A stretch of DNA of 64,000 bases from Nocardioides nematodiphilus (GCF_020216525.1 NZ_JAIWOY010000011.1:1-64000); one strand, 5' to 3'; positions 42,671 through 52,403 are shown, numbered from the stretch's first letter. The notes: generated by a model not told the origin, from the letters alone. Numbers and translations: made by a program.

Positions 42671-44893
42671 ATGCCGTCTCGCCGTACCGTCCCTGCGTGG
42701 GCGTCGGCACCGACCGCACTGGCACTGCTCCTCGGTGCCCTGCTGCCCCTCGCCGCGGTCGCCACCGCCGGCCCCGCACAGGCCGTCGTGCACCGCACGG
42801 ACGCAGCGACCGCGGCCGCTGACGCCGACCCGCTCAGCGTCTCGATCGATCGATTGACCCCCTCGACGCTGAAGGACGACCCTGCCCGCGGCACCGTCCG
42901 GGTCGCCGGCACGGTGACCAACGACGACACCCAGACCTGGCAGTCGCTCAACGTCTACGCCTTCATCGGCAGCACGCCGCTGACCACCGAGACCGAGCTC
43001 GCCGAGGCCGCGATCTCGGACCCGAGCGCCCAGGGCGGCATCGAGCGGATCACCACCTACGGCGAGTTCGCCACCCTGCCGGACCTGGCCCCGGGCGCCA
43101 GCGCCGACTTCGAGATCGCGATCCCGCGCGCCGACCTGCACGGCGACACGTTCGGCCCGCCCACCGCGTCCGGCGTCTACTGGTTCGGCGTCCAGGTGCT
43201 CGGCACCAGCGCCGACGGCGCCCGCGACGGCCTGGCCGACGGCCGCGCCCGTACGTTCCTCCCGCTCGTCGCCCGGCCGGGACACGTCAAGCACCCCGTC
43301 CGCGCCGCGATCGTGGTGCCGCTGCGCCAACGGGTCCTGCGCCAGCCCGACGGCAGCGTGGCCTCGGTGGCCCACTGGGCCCGCGAGCTCGCCCCCGGCG
43401 GACGGCTGTGGGACCTGCTCGACTTCGCCGGCGGCCACCAGGTCTCCTGGCTGATCGACCCCGCGCTCATCGACGCGGTCAAGCAGCTCGCCGACGGCAA
43501 CGCGCCGCGCAGCATCGCCCCGACCGACGGCAGCGAGCAGGGCGGCAAGGGCGGCACCCCCACGCAGTCCCCGAGCCCCACCCACACCGCGACGGTCAGC
43601 CGCTCGCTGGCGCGCACCGTCGACCCGACCGCCGCCACCGCGCCGGCGAAGGCCTGGCTGGCCCACCTGCTGCCGGTCCTGAAGCAGAGCCCCGCGGTCT
43701 ACGCCCTCCCGTACGGGGACCTCGACCTCTCCGCCGCCGCCCGCAACGACCCGGGGCTCTACGCCGTCGCCCGTGACCGTGGCGCCGCCGCCCTCAGCGC
43801 GCTCGGCATCACCGCGCTCCCCCTCGACGTGCCCACCACCGGGTACGTGCAGCCCGACGCGATCCGGCTCGGCGAGTCGACCACGCCGCTGCTGCTCAGC
43901 GACCGCGCGATCAGCGGCGGCGCGCCGCCGGTGGCCACGATCGCCGGCCGTACGGTCTTCACCACCTCCTCACTCGTCGCCGCCGGCGGCCCGACACCGG
44001 GTCGGCAGGTGAGCCCGGTGCCGATGCGCCAGGAGCTGCTCGCGCAGGCCTCGATGCGGCTCGCGAGCGGCGCGCCGGTGCTGGCCGTGCTGCCCTTCGA
44101 CTGGTCGGCGGGCGCCGATGCCGGTGCTGCCGGCACGGATCTCTTCAACGGCCTCGACCTGCCCTGGCTCGACCTGACCACGGTCACGAGCGCGGTCGAG
44201 CCGGTGATCGAGCGGGACGTCGACCCGGCGCGGCTGCACTACCCGGACGCCGAGCTCGGCGCGGAGCTGCCGCCCACCGTCTTCCACGCGGTCTCCGCGC
44301 TGCGCGCGAGCGGCACGACGCTGCAGAGCGTGCTGCCGCACAACGACGCGGTCGCCGCCGTGGTGCTCGACGACGCGCTGACCAGCGCCTCGTACACCGC
44401 TCGGGGCGGGAACGGTGCCTCCGGCACCGCCGCCGACCGCAGCCGCGCGGTGATCGAGTCCCAGCTGCACTCGATCACGGTCACGGCCCCGCCGTCCGTG
44501 ACGCTGGCCAGCGACCACGGCAAGTTCAACGCCACCGTGGTCAACCACCTCGATCAGCCGGTCCAGGTCAAGGTCAAGGCGATCACCGACGGTGAGCTCA
44601 CCGTCGGCGGCTCGGGGCGCCTCGAGATCCCGGCCGGGCGCAGCGCCGGCGTGCTGCTGAGCGCGACCGCGCACGCCAACGGCATCCACCACGTCGTCCT
44701 GCGGCTCACCACCATCGACGGCAAGCCGCTCGGCTCGCAGGACGCGTTCCCGATCCGGGCGGCCCAGGTCAGCCGGATCATCTGGCTCTTCATCGGCGGC
44801 GGCCTCGGCCTGCTCTTCGCCGCCATCGTGGTGCGACTGGTCCGCCGGATCCGCAACCGCCTGCGCGGCGGCCCGGCGGTGGAGGCCCCGTGA
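42671..44893 (+). CDS. DUF6049 family exported membrane-anchored protein
   Basis: A 740-residue envelope protein. A signal peptide (about 1-38) precedes a large extracytoplasmic region, and one transmembrane helix near the C-terminus (I-I-W-L-F-I-G-G-G-L-G-L-L-F) is followed by a basic tail R-R-I-R-N-R-L-R. This is the family found upstream of murJ across Actinobacteria (the M. tuberculosis counterpart is Rv3909), with no established reaction. The position implies a role in peptidoglycan precursor export or assembly. A Lys/Gly/Pro/Ser/Thr-rich insert lies around residues 280-312. Its stop overlaps the murJ start (GTGA), so the two are translationally coupled. Confidence 0.88.
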   Translation: MPSRRTVPAWASAPTALALLLGALLPLAAVATAGPAQAVVHRTDAATAAADADPLSVSIDRLTPSTLKDDPARGTVRVAGTVTNDDTQTWQSLNVYAFIGSTPLTTETELAEAAISDPSAQGGIERITTYGEFATLPDLAPGASADFEIAIPRADLHGDTFGPPTASGVYWFGVQVLGTSADGARDGLADGRARTFLPLVARPGHVKHPVRAAIVVPLRQRVLRQPDGSVASVAHWARELAPGGRLWDLLDFAGGHQVSWLIDPALIDAVKQLADGNAPRSIAPTDGSEQGGKGGTPTQSPSPTHTATVSRSLARTVDPTAATAPAKAWLAHLLPVLKQSPAVYALPYGDLDLSAAARNDPGLYAVARDRGAAALSALGITALPLDVPTTGYVQPDAIRLGESTTPLLLSDRAISGGAPPVATIAGRTVFTTSSLVAAGGPTPGRQVSPVPMRQELLAQASMRLASGAPVLAVLPFDWSAGADAGAAGTDLFNGLDLPWLDLTTVTSAVEPVIERDVDPARLHYPDAELGAELPPTVFHAVSALRASGTTLQSVLPHNDAVAAVVLDDALTSASYTARGGNGASGTAADRSRAVIESQLHSITVTAPPSVTLASDHGKFNATVVNHLDQPVQVKVKAITDGELTVGGSGRLEIPAGRSAGVLLSATAHANGIHHVVLRLTTIDGKPLGSQDAFPIRAAQVSRIIWLFIGGGLGLLFAAIVVRLVRRIRNRLRGGPAVEAP

Positions 44894-46542
44894 GCGGCAA
44901 GCGGGTCGCGCGCCGCGAGCGCCGTTCGTACGGCGGGCTCGGCAGCGCCAGCGCGGTGATGGCGGTCGGGACGCTCTTCTCCCGGCTGTCGGGCTTCGTG
45001 CGCGCCGCGCTGCTCGCCGCCGCCATCGGCTCGGTGGGCCGCGCCGACGTCTTCAACGTCGCCAACACGATCCCCAACATGCTCTACATCCTGCTGGCCG
45101 GCGGCGTCTTCAACGCCGTGCTGGTGCCGCAGCTGGTCCGCGCGATCAAGCAGGACGACGACGGCGGTGAGGCGTACACCCAACGGATCGTCACGCTCGC
45201 CACTGTCTTCCTCGGGGCGGTCACCGTGATCCTGGTGGCCGCGGCGCCGCTGCTGATCCACCTCTACTTCCACGGCCACACCGACTCCGAGACGGCGAGC
45301 GCGATCGCGTTCGCCCGCTACTGCCTGCCGCAGGTGTTCTTCTACGGCATGTTCGTGCTGGTCGGACAGGTGCTCAACGCGCGCGGCAGCTTCGGTCCGA
45401 TGATGTGGGCGCCGATCGCCAACAACATCGTCTCGGTGGCCGTGCTGGTCACCTTCATCCTGCAGTTCGGCGCCTCCGGCGTCGGTGACTACACCCGTGC
45501 CGAGGAGCAGCTGCTCGGACTCGGCTCCACGGCCGGCATCGCGCTGCAGTTCCTCATCCTGCTGCCGTTCCTGCGAGCCGCCGGCTTCCACTTCCGGCCG
45601 CGCTTCGACTTCCGCAACAGCGGACTGGGGCACACGTTCAGCCTGGGCATCTGGACGGTCCTGTTCGTGATCGTCAACCAGGCCGCGTACCTCGTCATCA
45701 CCGCGCTGGCCACCGGCGGCACCGGCGAGCACGCCTCCGGCAAGCACGGCACCGGCTACACGATCTACTCCAACTCGTTCCTGCTCACGCAGGTGCCGCA
45801 CTCGATCATCACGGTCTCGCTGGCGACCGCGATCCTGCCCACCCTGTCGGCGCGGGTGGTCGCGCTCGACCCGCGGGGCTTCGCGTACGCGGTGATGCGC
45901 ACGCTGCGCTCCTCGATCGCGATCGTGCTGCCCTTCGCCGCCCTGCTGCCGGTGCTGTCCGCGGACCTGGGCCACGTGCTCTTCGGCTTCGGCGCCTCGG
46001 CCGACCAGTTCCACAAGTACGGCCCGACGATCGCGATCTTCGGGCCCGGGCTCTTCTTCTTCACCCTGCAGTACGTGCTGCTGCGCGGCTTCTACGCCCT
46101 CGAGCGCAACAAGACCGTGTTCTGGATGCAGTGCCTGGTCGCCGGCGTGAACGTCCTGGCCGCGGTGCTGCTGGTCGGGCACGTCTCCCCGGCGCACACC
46201 GCGCCCGCGCTGGCCGCCGCCTGGGGACTGGCGTACTTCGTCGGCTCGATCAACGCCTACACCCGCCTCGACCGCCGGATCGGGCCGCTGCGCACCGACC
46301 TCCTGATCCGCTTCCTCATCCGGATGCTGCTGGTCACGGCCGTCGCGACCACGACCGCGTGGATCCTCGGCCGCGGCTTCGACCACGTCTGGCCCGACCG
46401 CACCTGGCTGCTGGCCGCGATCAAGTCCGCCGTGGTCGGCGGCGTGGACCTCGGCCTGATCTTCGTCGGCGCCCGACTCCTGCGGATCACCGAGCTGACC
46501 GGATTCATCCGCACGCTGGCCGCCCGCCTTGGCCGGTCATGA
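44890..46542 (+). CDS. murJ: Lipid II flippase MurJ
   Basis: A 550-residue polytopic membrane protein with about 14 helices of the MviN/MATE-like MOP superfamily, flipping lipid II to the outer face for wall synthesis. Family words include T-L-F-S-R-L-S-G-F-V-R, N-T-I-P-N-M-L-Y, L-A-G-G-V-F-N-A-V-L-V-P and N-P-like turns in later helices. The conserved arginines of the central cavity lie in G-F-V-R-A and nearby. In M. tuberculosis MviN continues into a pseudokinase and extracellular domain; here those parts are a separate downstream gene. GTG start overlapping the upstream TGA; cotranscribed with DUF6049 and the pseudokinase. Confidence 0.95.
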   Translation: MSGKRVARRERRSYGGLGSASAVMAVGTLFSRLSGFVRAALLAAAIGSVGRADVFNVANTIPNMLYILLAGGVFNAVLVPQLVRAIKQDDDGGEAYTQRIVTLATVFLGAVTVILVAAAPLLIHLYFHGHTDSETASAIAFARYCLPQVFFYGMFVLVGQVLNARGSFGPMMWAPIANNIVSVAVLVTFILQFGASGVGDYTRAEEQLLGLGSTAGIALQFLILLPFLRAAGFHFRPRFDFRNSGLGHTFSLGIWTVLFVIVNQAAYLVITALATGGTGEHASGKHGTGYTIYSNSFLLTQVPHSIITVSLATAILPTLSARVVALDPRGFAYAVMRTLRSSIAIVLPFAALLPVLSADLGHVLFGFGASADQFHKYGPTIAIFGPGLFFFTLQYVLLRGFYALERNKTVFWMQCLVAGVNVLAAVLLVGHVSPAHTAPALAAAWGLAYFVGSINAYTRLDRRIGPLRTDLLIRFLIRMLLVTAVATTTAWILGRGFDHVWPDRTWLLAAIKSAVVGGVDLGLIFVGARLLRITELTGFIRTLAARLGRS

Positions 46543-46543
46543 C

Positions 46544-46549
46544 TACTCT
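46544..46549 (+). promoter_or_regulatory. -10 box TACTCT before the pseudokinase gene
   Basis: TACTCT six bases before the ATG at 46556, just past the murJ stop, suggests an internal leaderless promoter. Confidence 0.45.
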
Positions 46550-46555
46550 CGGCTC

Positions 46556-48484
46556 ATGAGCGTGCATCGGCCCGGCGACGTCCTTGCGGGGCGCTACCGG
46601 CTGGCCGACCTGCTCAGCGAGACCGAGCACGGCCGGTTCTGGCTGGCCCACGACAGCATCCTCGGACGCCCGGTCGCGGTCCACGTCCTCGACGCCGACG
46701 ACCCGCGCGCGCCCAGGCTGATGGCCGCCGCCCGCGCCTCGGCGTCGATCGCCGACCAGCGGCTGCTGCGCGTGCTCGACGCGGAGAGCCGTGAGGGCAT
46801 CTCGTACGTCGTCAACGAGTGGGGCCGCGGCTCCTCCCTCGACATCCTGCTGGCCCGCTCCGGGCCGCTCTCGGCGGAGCGTGCCGCGTGGATCACCGCG
46901 CAGGTCGCCGCGACGCTCGCCAAGGCCCACCACCTGGGCTACGCGCACGGCCGGCTCAACCCGGAGAACGTGCTCATCGACGAGGCCGGCGCGGTGCGGG
47001 TCATCGGCTTCGCCGTCGAGGCGGCGCTGTACGGGCTGCCCGAGGGCTCGGCCGCCGAGGACGACACGGCCCTGGCCGGGATCCTCACCGCCTGCCTCAC
47101 CGGTACGTGGCCGGGCACGACCCCTTCCTCCGTACCGGCGACGCCGTTGAGCGGCGGCCACCCGCTGCGCCCGCGCCAGGTGCGCGCCGGGGTGCCGCGC
47201 GTGCTCGACGAGCTGTGCGAGCTGGCGCTCAACCCGGACGCCCACGGCCGACACTCCACCCCGGCGCTCGACGCCCGCTACCTGCACGACCGGCTGATGG
47301 AGTTCGTCGGGGAGCCGCCGGACCTCTCCGAGCTGCCCAACGAGCGCGGCCGGCTCAGCCCGGGGACCGGCCCGATCGGGGTGATCTCCTATCCCACCGG
47401 AGCGAGCCCGGCCGTCGGCGGGGCCGCGTCCTCTGGGTCTGCGGCTGGAACGGCGCCCGCGCCCGCCGGCCATCCGATCATCGAGCCGGGCACCGACCTG
47501 GCCACCGGCGACGCGACCCGGATCGCCGGGCCGATGAGTGACGCCGAGGCGGCCGCCGCTGCCGGCGGCGGTGCCGGAGGCGCCCACGACGAGGGCGACG
47601 CCACCCAGCACGGCCTCCCCTCCTTCGAGGACGACGACAGCTGGCACCGCCCGCGCGACGTCCCCGCCCCGCCGCCACCCCCGTTGGACCCGCCGGCGCC
47701 CAAGCCCCTCTTCGCCGACGAGCCACACACCCCGCGCGACGCGGTCTCGACGGCGGGCGCGGCCGGTGGCGGCGACCCGATCGAGTTCTGGCCGTGGGTC
47801 GACGACTCGCCGCCGCGTACCGGTGCGATCCGCACCCCGGCTCCCGATCACGACGAGCCGCCGCGCAGCCGCTGGCTCCCGTACGCGGTGGGCTTCGTGG
47901 TGCTCCTGGTCGTCGTCTCGGTCGCGCTGATCGTGCGCCAGGCGACCGACGACGGTCCCCGGCGACCCGGCGCGACCGACAGCCCGACCGGGACCGGGAC
48001 CGGGACCGCGGCCTCGCCGATCACGAACCTCACCGCCACCGACTTCGACCCGTTCGGCGACCCGCCGGACGAGTACCCCGAGGACGCCCACCTCGCCGTC
48101 GACGGCCGTCCCGGAACCGCCTGGCACACCAGTACCTACACCGACCAGCTCGGCGACGCGCCGCCCGCGCTCAAGAGCGGCGTGGGCCTGGTGATCGACC
48201 TCAAGCGCACGTACGCGCTCGCCACCGCGACCCTCACCGTCGACGGCGGCCCTACCGACGTCTCGCTGTACGTCACCGACACCAGGCCGACCACCCCGAA
48301 CGGCCTCAAGGCGGCTGCACGCGTCACCGTGACGTCGCCCGAGCAGCACGTGCCGCTGCACAACGTAGCCGGTCGCTACCTCGTCGTCTGGCTGACCTCG
48401 CTGCCCCACGTCGGTGACGGCTACCGCGGCTCCGTCGCCGAGATCGGCGCCACCGGCACACGCATCGGATCTCAGGTCGACTGA
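46556..48484 (+). CDS. Membrane pseudokinase with extracellular domain (MviN C-terminal type)
   Basis: A 642-residue protein. Residues about 8-260 are a protein-kinase fold that has lost catalysis: the lysine strand reads V-A-V-H-V-L (K to H), the catalytic loop A-H-G-R-L-N-P-E-N (D to R, K to N) and the DFG site V-I-G-F-A. A ~180-residue Pro/Ala/Gly-rich linker, one transmembrane helix near residue 450 and an extracellular F5/8 type C-like domain ([11 protein letters not shown]) follow. In mycobacteria the equivalent half of MviN is phosphorylated by PknB and bound by FhaA to restrain wall synthesis. The ATG at 46556 is preferred over TTG 46529. Confidence 0.88.
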   Translation: MSVHRPGDVLAGRYRLADLLSETEHGRFWLAHDSILGRPVAVHVLDADDPRAPRLMAAARASASIADQRLLRVLDAESREGISYVVNEWGRGSSLDILLARSGPLSAERAAWITAQVAATLAKAHHLGYAHGRLNPENVLIDEAGAVRVIGFAVEAALYGLPEGSAAEDDTALAGILTACLTGTWPGTTPSSVPATPLSGGHPLRPRQVRAGVPRVLDELCELALNPDAHGRHSTPALDARYLHDRLMEFVGEPPDLSELPNERGRLSPGTGPIGVISYPTGASPAVGGAASSGSAAGTAPAPAGHPIIEPGTDLATGDATRIAGPMSDAEAAAAAGGGAGGAHDEGDATQHGLPSFEDDDSWHRPRDVPAPPPPPLDPPAPKPLFADEPHTPRDAVSTAGAAGGGDPIEFWPWVDDSPPRTGAIRTPAPDHDEPPRSRWLPYAVGFVVLLVVVSVALIVRQATDDGPRRPGATDSPTGTGTGTAASPITNLTATDFDPFGDPPDEYPEDAHLAVDGRPGTAWHTSTYTDQLGDAPPALKSGVGLVIDLKRTYALATATLTVDGGPTDVSLYVTDTRPTTPNGLKAAARVTVTSPEQHVPLHNVAGRYLVVWLTSLPHVGDGYRGSVAEIGATGTRIGSQVD

Positions 48485-48496
48485 ACCGGCAGGGGC

Positions 48497-48523
48497 GGGA
48501 ATCTTTGTCGCCTACGATCGGTT
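48497..48523 (+). promoter_or_regulatory. SigR/SigH-type promoter of trxB
   Basis: GGGAAT (48497-48502), exactly 18 bases, GTT (48521-48523): the thiol-oxidative stress sigma consensus (GGAAY-N18-GTT). A housekeeping-like TACGAT (48513-48518) overlaps it. Confidence 0.7.
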
Positions 48524-48555
48524 CTCGAAGCGTCACCGATCCAGGGAGTCCATCC

Positions 48556-49548
48556 ATGACCAGCTCGCCCACCGAGCCCCGCAACGTCATCATCATCGGC
48601 TCCGGCCCGGCTGGTTACACCGCAGCCGTCTACGCCGCGCGCGCGGAGCTCAACCCGCTCATCTTCGAGGGGTCGGTGACCGCCGGCGGTGCGCTGATGA
48701 ACACCACCGAGGTGGAGAACTTCCCGGGCTTCCGTGACGGCATCATGGGTCCCGAGCTGATGGACAACATGCGGGCCCAGGCCGAGCGCTTCGGCGCCGA
48801 GCTCATCCCCGACGACGTCGTCGAGGTCGACCTGTCCGGCGAGATCAAGATCGTCAAGACCGCCACCGAGACCCACTACGCCAAGTCCGTGATCCTGGCG
48901 ATGGGCTCGGGCTACCGCAAGCTCGGCCTGCCCCGTGAGGACGAGCTGTCGGGTCGCGGCGTCTCCTGGTGCGCGACCTGCGACGGGTTCTTCTTCCGCC
49001 AGAAGCCGATCGTCGTCGTCGGCGGCGGCGACTCCGCCGTCGAGGAGGCCACCTTCCTCACCCGCTTCGGCTCGTCGGTGACGCTGCTCGTACGCCGCGA
49101 GGAGCTGCGCGCCTCCAAGATCATGCAGGAGCGCGCCTTCAACGACCCGAAGCTAGAGATCCAGTGGAACTCCGCGATCGAGTCCTTCAACGGCACCGAC
49201 TCCGTCGAGTCGCTGACGGTCGTCGACACGGTGACCGGTGAGAAGCGCGAGCTCGAGGCCGCCGGCGTCTTCATCGCCATCGGCCACGACCCCCGCTCGG
49301 AGGTCGTCAAGGGCCAGGTCGAGCTCGACGCCGAGGGCTACGTCGTCGTCGGCCCGAACGTCTCCGGTGGCGCTCCTGCGGGCACGGCCACCAACATCCC
49401 GGGTGTCTTCGCCTGCGGTGACCTGGTCGACCACACGTACCGCCAGGCGATCACCGCCGCCGGCTCCGGCTGCGCCGCGGCCCTCGACGCGGAGCGCTTC
49501 CTCGGCGACCTCGAGCACCACAACGTCGCGGCGCTCGCCAACGCCTGA
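48556..49548 (+). CDS. trxB: Thioredoxin-disulfide reductase
   Basis: A 330-residue FAD/NADPH flavoenzyme reducing thioredoxin. The FAD motif is [13 protein letters not shown], the redox pair is C-A-T-C-D-G-F, the NADPH motif is [12 protein letters not shown], and the FAD-closing motif is [10 protein letters not shown]. Length is typical. The ATG at 48556 is the first in-frame ATG after the SigR-like promoter. trxA follows 84 bases downstream with its own SigR-like element, giving coordinated response to disulfide stress. Confidence 0.97.
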   Translation: MTSSPTEPRNVIIIGSGPAGYTAAVYAARAELNPLIFEGSVTAGGALMNTTEVENFPGFRDGIMGPELMDNMRAQAERFGAELIPDDVVEVDLSGEIKIVKTATETHYAKSVILAMGSGYRKLGLPREDELSGRGVSWCATCDGFFFRQKPIVVVGGGDSAVEEATFLTRFGSSVTLLVRREELRASKIMQERAFNDPKLEIQWNSAIESFNGTDSVESLTVVDTVTGEKRELEAAGVFIAIGHDPRSEVVKGQVELDAEGYVVVGPNVSGGAPAGTATNIPGVFACGDLVDHTYRQAITAAGSGCAAALDAERFLGDLEHHNVAALANA

Positions 49549-49562
49549 TCCAGTGACGCGCC

Positions 49563-49589
49563 GGGAACAGATCCCGTACGCCGCCTGTT
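49563..49589 (+). promoter_or_regulatory. SigR/SigH-type promoter of trxA
   Basis: GGGAAC (49563-49568), 18 bases, GTT (49587-49589), lying in the 84-base trxB-trxA gap. Confidence 0.65.
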
Positions 49590-49632
49590 CTACCAACAGA
49601 CTTCAGCAACTCATCACATGAAAGGTGACCCC

Positions 49633-49962
49633 ATGGCTGACAACATCTCCGCCGTGACCGACGCCGAGTTCGACGCCACGGTCCTCAAGTCCGACAAGCC
49701 CGTCCTGGTCGACTTCTGGGCAGAGTGGTGCGGCCCGTGCCGCCAGGTCGCTCCGATCCTCAACGAGATCGCCAGCGAGCACAGCGACAAGGTCACCTTC
49801 CTGAAGATGAACGTCGACGAGAACCCGGTGACGCCGTCCAACTACCGCGTCACGGGCATCCCGACGATCAACGTCTACCAGAACGGCGAGGTCGTGAAGT
49901 CGATCGTCGGCGCGAAGCCGAAGGCCGCCCTGCTCAACGAGCTGGCCGCCTTCCTCGGCTGA
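49633..49962 (+). CDS. trxA: Thioredoxin
   Basis: A 109-residue thioredoxin with the active site F-W-A-E-W-C-G-P-C-R, the cis-proline in T-G-I-P-T-I and the terminal helix A-L-L-N-E-L-A-A-F-L-G. It supplies reducing power to ribonucleotide reductase, methionine sulfoxide reductase and peroxidases, possibly including the GPx at 12067. The ATG at 49633 has AAAGGTG upstream; an earlier in-frame ATG at 49618 would add five residues. In mycobacteria cwlM follows trxC; here a strong hairpin follows instead. Confidence 0.97.
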   Translation: MADNISAVTDAEFDATVLKSDKPVLVDFWAEWCGPCRQVAPILNEIASEHSDKVTFLKMNVDENPVTPSNYRVTGIPTINVYQNGEVVKSIVGAKPKAALLNELAAFLG

Positions 49963-49982
49963 TCTCCACACCGCTCGAGACG

Positions 49983-50014
49983 GAAGCGGCCCTCACTTCG
50001 GTGGGGGCCGCTTC
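49983..50014. terminator. Terminator after trxA
   Basis: GAAGCGGCCC (49983-49992) pairs with 50005-50014, with inner CAC/GTG and a TTCG-type loop. It sits just before the convergent acetyltransferase stop and may serve both genes. Confidence 0.75.
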
Positions 50015-50020
50015 TGCATG

Positions 50021-50662
50021 TCAGTGGGTCCGTCTCGCCGGCGCCGGATGCGGCACGTGCCGACGTGGACGGACCACGCCCAGCACCTTCTCCAAGGCCG
50101 CGTCCCGCCACGTGATGGCACTGGAGAGCTCCATCCGCAGCCGCGGGGCGGTGGGGTGGGCGCGGTGCGTCTTGAACCCGACGTGCGCGAGGAACTCCGC
50201 CGGCGCCGCGCACCGTGACCCGTTCAGGCCACTGAGCGGACCCACGTCGCCGAACGCCTCCACTGCCTTCACGCCGCCGCGCAGGATGAGGTCACGCGCC
50301 ATCCCCTGGACGAGCATCCGCCCGAGCCCACCGCCCGCGTACGCCGGCTCCAGCCACACGGTGGTGAGCAGGACGGCGTCCTCGGAGACCGGAGCCGTCG
50401 GGAAGGACTCGGCTCCCGGCGCGAACCGGGCCGGGACGTAGATGAGGTAGCCGACGACGCGGTCGTCGACCACCGCGACCCGACCGCAGGAGCCCCACTC
50501 CCGCAGCACCTCGCTGACCCACGCCTCCTTGACCGCCGCGCGCTCGGCGGGCGGCACCCGGTCGCGCCGTACGGGATCGAGCTCCCAGAACAGGCAGGAG
50601 CGGCACGGGGCACTCAGCTCGGCGAGCCGGTCCAGTGTCAAGGGCAGGACTTTGCGTGACAT
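50021..50662 (-). CDS. GNAT family N-acetyltransferase
   Basis: A 213-residue acetyltransferase found near the actinobacterial parB end of the replication hub. It starts with an unusual cysteine pair, L-S-A-P-C-R-S-C-L-F-W-E-L, characteristic of this group. The acetyl-CoA part is around L-E-P-A-Y-A-G-G-G-L-G-R-M-L-V-Q-G. A conserved C-A-A-P-A-E-F-L follows, and a basic tail H-V-P-H-P-A-P-A-R-R closes the protein. Substrate unknown. It diverges from the aminotransferase gene with a 65-base gap holding both promoters. Confidence 0.85.
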   Translation of the reverse strand: MSRKVLPLTLDRLAELSAPCRSCLFWELDPVRRDRVPPAERAAVKEAWVSEVLREWGSCGRVAVVDDRVVGYLIYVPARFAPGAESFPTAPVSEDAVLLTTVWLEPAYAGGGLGRMLVQGMARDLILRGGVKAVEAFGDVGPLSGLNGSRCAAPAEFLAHVGFKTHRAHPTAPRLRMELSSAITWRDAALEKVLGVVRPRRHVPHPAPARRTH

Positions 50663-50727
50663 CTCACTCCGCCGGGTCGGTCTGTGGAGATGCGAACAGG
50701 TGTGACATCCTTCATGCTAGGACGATC

Positions 50728-52047
50728 ATGGACACTTCTCCCACCACGCGCAGCAGCAGCACTCGACTCGACCCGTATGTCGACCGCTACGCCGCGCGCA
50801 CGGCCGGGATGACCCAGTCCGAGATCCGAGCTCTCTTCGCCGTGGCGTCCCGGCCTGAGGTCGTCTCCCTCGCCGGTGGCATGCCCAACATCTCGGGTCT
50901 CCCCCTCGACGTCGTCAGTGGCGCCATCGACGGCGTGGTCCGCGATCACGGCACCGTCGCCATGCAGTACGGCTCCGGCCAGGGCATGCTCGAGCTGCGC
51001 GAGCAGATCACCGAGGTGATGCGCCTCGAGGACATCGACGCCCACCCCGACGACGTCGTCGTGACCGTCGGCTCCCAGCAGGCCGTCGATCTGGTGACCC
51101 GCATCTTCTGCGACCCGGGCGACGTGATCATCTGCGAGGCGCCCTCATACGTCGGCGCCCTGGGCGTCTTCCGCTCCTACCAGTGCGACGTCGTGCACGC
51201 CGAGATGGACGCCGACGGCCTCATCCCGGACGCGCTGCGCGCCGCGATCGCGGGCACCCGCGCGGCCGGCAAGAAGATCAAGTTCCTCTACACGATCCCC
51301 AACTTCCACAACCCGGCCGGCGTGACGATGTCGCTGGAGCGCCGTCACGAGATCGTGCAGATCTGTGAGGAGGAGGGCGTCCTCATCCTCGAGGACAACC
51401 CGTACGGCCTGCTCGGCTTCGACGCCGACCCGATGCCGGCGCTGCGCTCGATCTCGAGCGAGAACATCATCTATCTCGGCTCGTTCTCCAAGACGTTCGC
51501 GCCGGGCTTCCGGGTCGGGTGGGCGCTCGCGCCGCACACCGTCCGCGAGAAGCTGGTGCTCGCCCAGGAGAGCGCGACGCTGTGCCCGCCGCAGTTCAGC
51601 CAGATGGCCATCGGGGCGTACCTGGCGCAGCACGACTGGCAGGGCCAGATCAAGCAGTTCCGCGAGATGTACCGCGAGCGCCGCGACGCGATGATCAGCG
51701 CGCTCAACGACATGATGCCCGCGGGCTGCCACTGGAACGTCCCGGCCGGCGGCTTCTACGTCTGGATGACGCTCCCCCAGGGCATCAACGCCAAGGCGAT
51801 GCTCCCGCGCGCGGTCACCGCCCGCGTCGCGTACGTGCCGGGCACCGCGTTCTTCGCCGACGGCTTCGGCTCCTCGGCCATGCGCCTCTCGTTCTGCTAC
51901 CCCACACCCGAGCGGATCCGCGAGGGCGTCCGCCGTCTCGCCGGGGTGATCGAGGAGGAGATGGAGCTGCGCGCCACCTTCGGCGCCACCGAGCGGCTCG
52001 ACACCCTCCCGATGGGCAACGAGACCCCGAGCACCGACACCCAGTGA
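50728..52047 (+). CDS. PLP-dependent class I/II aminotransferase (MocR/LysN-like)
   Basis: A 439-residue cytosolic fold-type I aminotransferase of the group related to 2-aminoadipate aminotransferase and to MocR catalytic domains. The pyridoxal-binding lysine is in G-S-F-S-K-T-F-A-P-G-F-R-V-G-W. Other family words are L-A-G-G-M-P, Y-G-S-G-Q-G, P-N-F-H-N-P-A-G-V-T and E-D-N-P-Y-G. Substrate specificity cannot be read out; aromatic, branched-chain or aminoadipate amino acids are options. Homologues occupy the same place next to parB in other Actinobacteria. A long hairpin follows. Confidence 0.9.
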   Translation: MDTSPTTRSSSTRLDPYVDRYAARTAGMTQSEIRALFAVASRPEVVSLAGGMPNISGLPLDVVSGAIDGVVRDHGTVAMQYGSGQGMLELREQITEVMRLEDIDAHPDDVVVTVGSQQAVDLVTRIFCDPGDVIICEAPSYVGALGVFRSYQCDVVHAEMDADGLIPDALRAAIAGTRAAGKKIKFLYTIPNFHNPAGVTMSLERRHEIVQICEEEGVLILEDNPYGLLGFDADPMPALRSISSENIIYLGSFSKTFAPGFRVGWALAPHTVREKLVLAQESATLCPPQFSQMAIGAYLAQHDWQGQIKQFREMYRERRDAMISALNDMMPAGCHWNVPAGGFYVWMTLPQGINAKAMLPRAVTARVAYVPGTAFFADGFGSSAMRLSFCYPTPERIREGVRRLAGVIEEEMELRATFGATERLDTLPMGNETPSTDTQ

Positions 52048-52115
52048 CCCGGGACGTCCTGCGCCTTGCTCCGCACTGGGGCACGCCCGCCTGACGTCCG
52101 ACGGGCGCTGAAGCC

Positions 52116-52154
52116 CCGAAACGGCCGCGATTCTGAGGAATCGGGGTCGTTTCG
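52116..52154 (+). terminator. Terminator of the aminotransferase gene
   Basis: CCGAAACG (52116-52123) pairs with CGTTTCG (52148-52154) and GATTC with GAATC around TGAG, with a short internal mismatch. Confidence 0.65.
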
Positions 52155-52350
52155 TGATTCCGGCACCTCGCTCAAAATCGCTCTCACAGAACTTTTCCGG
52201 GGCTTGGCCGGCACATCGCCGGTGCTGCCGTCCGTCCGGGGGCGGCTGGACGCGGATCGGATGACGTCCTACGCCCTGACGTCCTGGCGTCGCGATGCGC
52301 CGACTCGCACCTCGGCGGCTACGCGGCCATGGACCAGCAGAGACGACGAA

Positions 52351-52373
52351 GGCCGGGCGCGCTGCGCCCGGCC
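52351..52373 (-). terminator. Terminator of the rsmG-parA-parB operon
   Basis: Perfect 10-bp stem GGCCGGGCGC (52351-52360) and GCGCCCGGCC (52364-52373) with a three-base loop, about 30 bases past the parB stop and followed on the minus strand by TT. Confidence 0.8.
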
Positions 52374-52403
52374 TCCATACTTTGTCGACTTATCTCTTCA
52401 TCG

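Larger units (their letters stand above)
52048..52403. other. Gene-free gap between the aminotransferase and parB genes
   Basis: 356 bases between convergent genes. It holds the aminotransferase terminator (52116-52154) near one end and the parB terminator (52351-52373) near the other. I see no gene or RNA in the middle. Confidence 0.6.
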
